Of a stretch of DNA of 64,000 nucleotides, positions 61,619 through 64,000 are shown piece by piece. The stretch spans positions 158,357-222,356 of the forward strand of contig NZ_BMRA01000008.1 of the NCBI RefSeq assembly GCF_014648395.1, in the 5' to 3' direction. Numbering within the stretch: position 1 is the first letter of the stretch; each line of letters opens with the position of its first letter. Source of the stretch: Micromonospora fulviviridis. GTDB taxonomy: Bacteria; Actinomycetota; Actinomycetes; Mycobacteriales; Micromonosporaceae. The notes under the pieces were generated by a model. The model searched no databases. It was not told the DNA's origin and saw only the letters and a program-made list of their open reading frames with translations. The translations under genes were made by a program, and so were the position numbers.

Positions 61619-61812
61619 TGCAAACCCCCGGCAGGGCCGGGTCCGGGCGATCCGGACAGAAGCCCGCCTTCCCGACCGGCACCGGTCGGGGCAATTAACC
61701 ACGTATTTCTTTACTGCAACAAACCTGCACACAATACACATTGACTCATATAAAACAACGACTTTACCGTCACAGATATCGGCCACCAAAAGCTGACAGG
61801 ACGGTAAGAGTC
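61619..61812 (+). promoter_or_regulatory. AT-rich leader in front of a secreted-enzyme remnant
   Basis: The stretch from about 61690 to 61800 is far richer in A and T than any other 100 bases in the window and includes TTGACTCATATAAAAC (61741-61756). It looks like the promoter and leader of a secreted-enzyme gene, although I cannot fix the boxes. CTGCAACAAACCTGCA (61715 region) recalls the LacI palindrome of this island. Confidence 0.4.
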
Positions 61813-62097
61813 ATGCGTAGAACAGCAGCGGCCGCCGCGCTCCTCACCGCCGCGCTCGTGGTCACCGGCGCCGCCTCCGCGCCGGCCGCGCAGATCGCCG
61901 CCGGCACCGACACCACGTACGCGGCCGGCCGGATCGTGCTGGTCACCGCGTACGCCAGCGCGGTCTTCGACGACGTCGTGGTGGACGGCGCCGCCCTCGC
62001 GCCGGCCCGGCCGGTAATCCCGTTGCCGCTCGCCGGCGGCCCTGCGACCATCGAAGCCATGATCAAAAGAGAGGGCGTGACCACCTCGGCGCGATGA
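61813..62097 (+). pseudogene. Internally deleted remnant of a secreted pectate-lyase-type protein
   Basis: The 94-residue frame starts with a complete signal peptide (MRRTAAAAALLTAALVVTG, cut near APAAQ). It continues directly into AAGTDTTYAAGRIVLVTAYA and SAVFDDVVVDG, which reads like the last 30 residues of a LamG/concanavalin-type domain found at the C-terminus of pectate lyases. The catalytic part is missing. The remaining 35 residues look like read-through of former non-coding DNA. Retention of leader, signal peptide and domain end suggests a deletion joining the two ends of one gene. Confidence 0.6.
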
Positions 62098-62219
62098 GCG
62101 CGCCGCACCGGCAGCGGGACCAGCACCGCGCCGGACTGTGCAACGGCCCGGCGAACCACCACCGCCGGCATCGGACGGCAGGGCTCCGCGACTGGCTCTG
62201 GACCGTCTTCCCCATGTGA
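62094..62219 (+). CDS. Possible 41-residue frame after the remnant
   Basis: The frame starts at an ATG overlapping the previous stop and encodes a His/Arg-rich peptide ending LRDWLWTVFPM. It has no clear ribosome site of its own. Nothing is recognisable, and it may be fortuitous; overlap with the remnant is the only support. Confidence 0.2.
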   Translation: MSAPHRQRDQHRAGLCNGPANHHRRHRTAGLRDWLWTVFPM

Positions 62220-62260
62220 CCCACGACCACGCTTCCCGCCGGCTCGGACCACCGGCGCGG

Positions 62261-62896
62261 TCAGCGGGGTCCGGCGGCGTGCGCCCGTTCGCGGCGGGCG
62301 GCCCGCCGGGCCCGGACCACCCGCACCGCCACCACCAGCACCACGAGGGCGAGCAGCGCCTCGCCGCCCCAGCCGAGCCGCCGCTCCAGCAGCCGGAACG
62401 ACGCCCCGGCCAGGTAGCCGAGCAGTGCCACGGTCACCGCCCACAGCGCGCCCCCGGCCAGGTTCGCCACGGTGAACGCGCGGCGCGGGAGGCCGCTCAT
62501 CCCGGCCAGCCCGGGCACCAGGGCGCGCAGCGCGGCCGCCCACCGGCCGAGCACCACCGCGCCGGCGCCCCGGCGGCGGACCAGGTCCAGCGCCCGCGAC
62601 AGCTCCCCGGAGCGGACGAACCGGCGGGGCGTGCGGGCCAGCAGCCGCCGGCCGTACCGGCGGCCCACCAGATAGCCGACCTGGTCGCCGAGGGCCGCGC
62701 CGGCGACCGCCGCGAGGATCACGGCCCAGAGCGGCAGCCGCCCCTCGTGGGCCAGCACCCCGCCGACCAGCACCGCGATCTCGCCCGGCACGAGCAGCCC
62801 GAGAAACGTCGACGCCTCCAGCGCCGGCAGCAGGAACACGAGCACCAGCACCAGCGCGGGCGGCAGCGCCACCAACAGGTCCAGCACCCGGTCCAC
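62261..62896 (-). CDS. DedA-family membrane protein
   Basis: This 211-residue protein has the DedA/SNARE-associated pattern: FLLPALEASTFLGLLVPGE with the conserved Gly-Glu, AALGDQVGYLVGRRYGRRLL, and RWAAALRALVPGLAGMSGLPRRAF with the conserved Arg. DedA proteins are lipid scramblase or flippase-like. GTG 62896 is chosen from the N-terminus VDRVLDLLVALPPALVLV. It diverges from the anti-sigma-type gene. The C-terminal tail is Arg-rich and cytoplasmic. Confidence 0.85.
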   Translation of the reverse strand: MDRVLDLLVALPPALVLVLVFLLPALEASTFLGLLVPGEIAVLVGGVLAHEGRLPLWAVILAAVAGAALGDQVGYLVGRRYGRRLLARTPRRFVRSGELSRALDLVRRRGAGAVVLGRWAAALRALVPGLAGMSGLPRRAFTVANLAGGALWAVTVALLGYLAGASFRLLERRLGWGGEALLALVVLVVAVRVVRARRAARRERAHAAGPR

Positions 62897-63076
62897 CCGC
62901 CGATTGTGACTCGCGGGCCGCCGGCGCCGGGCCCGGCCGGGGGATCGGACATCCGGTCGAAACCAACCGCCGGGTCGAGGAATACCGCAGGCCCGGACCG
63001 GGGACAATGACGGACAGGACGGGACGGTGACGACGGGCGCCCAGGCCCGGGAGGTGCGCGGGACGGGGGACCGGAC

Positions 63077-63520
63077 GTGGAGGGTGGGACAGCCGCCGGG
63101 CTGGTGCCGGGCGACGACCCGGCCGGGACGGCCCCGGTCTTCACCGTCGACCTGCCCGCCGACCCGGGCCGGCTCGCCTCCACCCGCGAGCGGCTGCGCG
63201 GCTGGTTGCGCGCCCACCGGGTGGGCGACTACGACATCGAGACGGTGCTGATCGCCACCGGCGAGGCGTGCGCCAACGCCATCGAGCACGGCTACCGCTT
63301 CGCGCCCGAGGGGATCACCACGCTCCGCGCCGAACTGCGCGACGACCACCTGGTGATCGAGGTACGCGACAGCGGCGGCTGGCGGGCGGACGCGGACGGC
63401 GACCCCGGCGACCGGGGCCGGGGACGGACGATCATGGACCGCGTGATGGACGAGGTGAGCATCGCCGGCACCCCGGAGGGCACCACGGTCCGCCTGGTCA
63501 AGCGGCTCACCGGAACCTGA
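63077..63520 (+). CDS. RsbW-like anti-sigma-factor ATPase
   Basis: This 147-residue GHKL ATPase of the HATPase_c_2 type has the N box GEACANAIEHGYR and the G1 box VRDSGGW, with a G2-like GDRGRGRTIM. Such proteins bind or phosphorylate anti-sigma antagonists, or stand alone as serine kinases. The GTG start follows GGGGGACCGGAC. No sigma factor or antagonist is adjacent in the window. Role in stress signalling is inferred from family. Confidence 0.83.
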   Translation: MEGGTAAGLVPGDDPAGTAPVFTVDLPADPGRLASTRERLRGWLRAHRVGDYDIETVLIATGEACANAIEHGYRFAPEGITTLRAELRDDHLVIEVRDSGGWRADADGDPGDRGRGRTIMDRVMDEVSIAGTPEGTTVRLVKRLTGT

Positions 63521-63585
63521 CCGGATACGGTCGGGAGGCCGACCGGGGGCCACGCTCCCTGGTGAAGATCAGCTATAAGGGACGC

Positions 63586-64000
63586 ATGGAGTTCCCGGCG
63601 TACCTGGCGACCATGCCGATGCACGCGATCACCGAGATCCACGGCGAGCCGGGCCTGCTGGCCCGCTTCCGGCTGGAGGTCGAGGCGTTCGACGAGCCCG
63701 CCCGGGAGCGGCTCACCGCCGCCCTCGACCTCGCCGCCGAGCTGCACCGGGAGGACCGGCGGGTGCGCGAGCCGTACCTGAACCACCTGCTCCGGGTGGC
63801 GATCCGGATGATGCACCACTATCAGGTGCGGGACGTGGACGTGATCGTGGCGGGCCTGCTGCACGACACCGTGGAGGACCACCCGGCGGAACTGGCCGGC
63901 CCGGACGCTTCCGACGACCCGACACCCGCGGCGCTGGCCGCGCTGGCCGCGCGGTTCGGTCCGCGGGTTGCCCGGCTGGTCGGGGCGGTCACCAACCCGG
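63586..64000 (+). CDS. HD-domain protein related to RelA/SpoT hydrolases (truncated by window edge)
   Basis: The visible 138 residues begin MEFPAYLATMPMHAITEIHG and contain RVREPYLNHLLRVAIRM with the first His and GLLHDTVEDH with the HD pair. This arrangement is that of the (p)ppGpp hydrolase domain of SpoT and Mesh1-like enzymes. ATG 63586 follows AAGGGA; GTG 63562 is an in-frame alternative. The gene continues past the window, so presence of a synthetase domain cannot be judged. Confidence 0.75.
   Translation, partial: MEFPAYLATMPMHAITEIHGEPGLLARFRLEVEAFDEPARERLTAALDLAAELHREDRRVREPYLNHLLRVAIRMMHHYQVRDVDVIVAGLLHDTVEDHPAELAGPDASDDPTPAALAALAARFGPRVARLVGAVTNP

Noticed and set aside
62897..63076. 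SigB-type promoter in front of the anti-sigma-like gene
   Set aside because: GAAACC and GGGTCG segments near 62960 only vaguely resemble GTTT/GGGTAT boxes, and spacing is not convincing.

Overview
The window looks like chromosomal DNA of a very high-GC actinomycete. GTG starts are common, neighbouring genes often share four-base GTGA or ATGA stop/start overlaps, and coding is packed on both strands. A Micromonospora-type genus is my best guess, from gene content and the repeat style; this is inference, since there is no rRNA gene or species marker here. I saw no tRNA, rRNA, CRISPR array, transposase or integrase.

Layout. (1) 0.2-2.6 kb, minus strand: a phenylacetate-type unit (paaK, paaI, a dienelactone-hydrolase-like gene). 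(2) 2.7-4.5 kb: a MarR regulator divergent from an MFS exporter, with a perfect 15-bp inverted repeat between them. (3) 4.6-5.5 kb: two overlapping crcB/Fluc fluoride-channel genes behind a possible fluoride riboswitch. (4) 5.5-23.6 kb, minus strand: a cobalamin operon that starts at a B12 riboswitch and reads cobN, two tiny repeat-encoded frames, a fused chlI/chlD chelatase, cobO, cobB, cobI, cobM, cbiD, cobL, cbiG-cobJ, a ferredoxin, a Ni/Co permease, cobH and a cbiX-cobA fusion. Most junctions are overlaps, which suggests translational coupling. (5) 23.7-31.3 kb: small accessory units, namely an MBL-fold hydrolase, an MFS/LacI divergent pair, an esterase, a FUSC-family membrane protein and a TetR/flavin-monooxygenase divergent pair.

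(6) 31.4-45.9 kb, plus strand: the most unusual region, a compact contractile injection system (phage-tail-like) locus. It encodes sheath, tube, hub, VgrG-like spike, PAAR-like tip, gp25, a baseplate-J protein with a C-terminal Asp-box beta-propeller, and a gpI-like protein. It is framed by membrane proteins: a lipoprotein, a holin-like protein, a glycine-zipper protein with HExxH, a bitopic protein with a carbohydrate-binding-like outer domain, and two more. I see no AAA+ ATPase, no tape-measure gene, no capsid gene and no obvious toxin. A long disordered protein between tube and hub carries three 60-bp tandem repeats and two palindromic elements.

(7) 46.0-62.1 kb: a uronate (pectin-sugar) catabolic island. 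The minus arm encodes a LacI regulator, a CUT1 sugar ABC importer without its own ATPase, a YesL-like membrane protein, a PmoA-like protein, a KDG kinase and a KDPG aldolase. The plus arm encodes a Gfo/Idh oxidoreductase, UxaC, an L-fuconate-dehydratase-like enolase, a UxuB-type reductase and a second Gfo/Idh protein. Together these would import a uronate and carry it to KDG, KDPG, pyruvate and glyceraldehyde-3-phosphate. Palindromic GCAAA/TTTGC sites lie between the arms. The island ends in what looks like the internally deleted remnant of a secreted pectate lyase. (8) 62.2-64.0 kb: a DedA-like protein, an anti-sigma-type ATPase, and a truncated HD-domain protein at the window edge.
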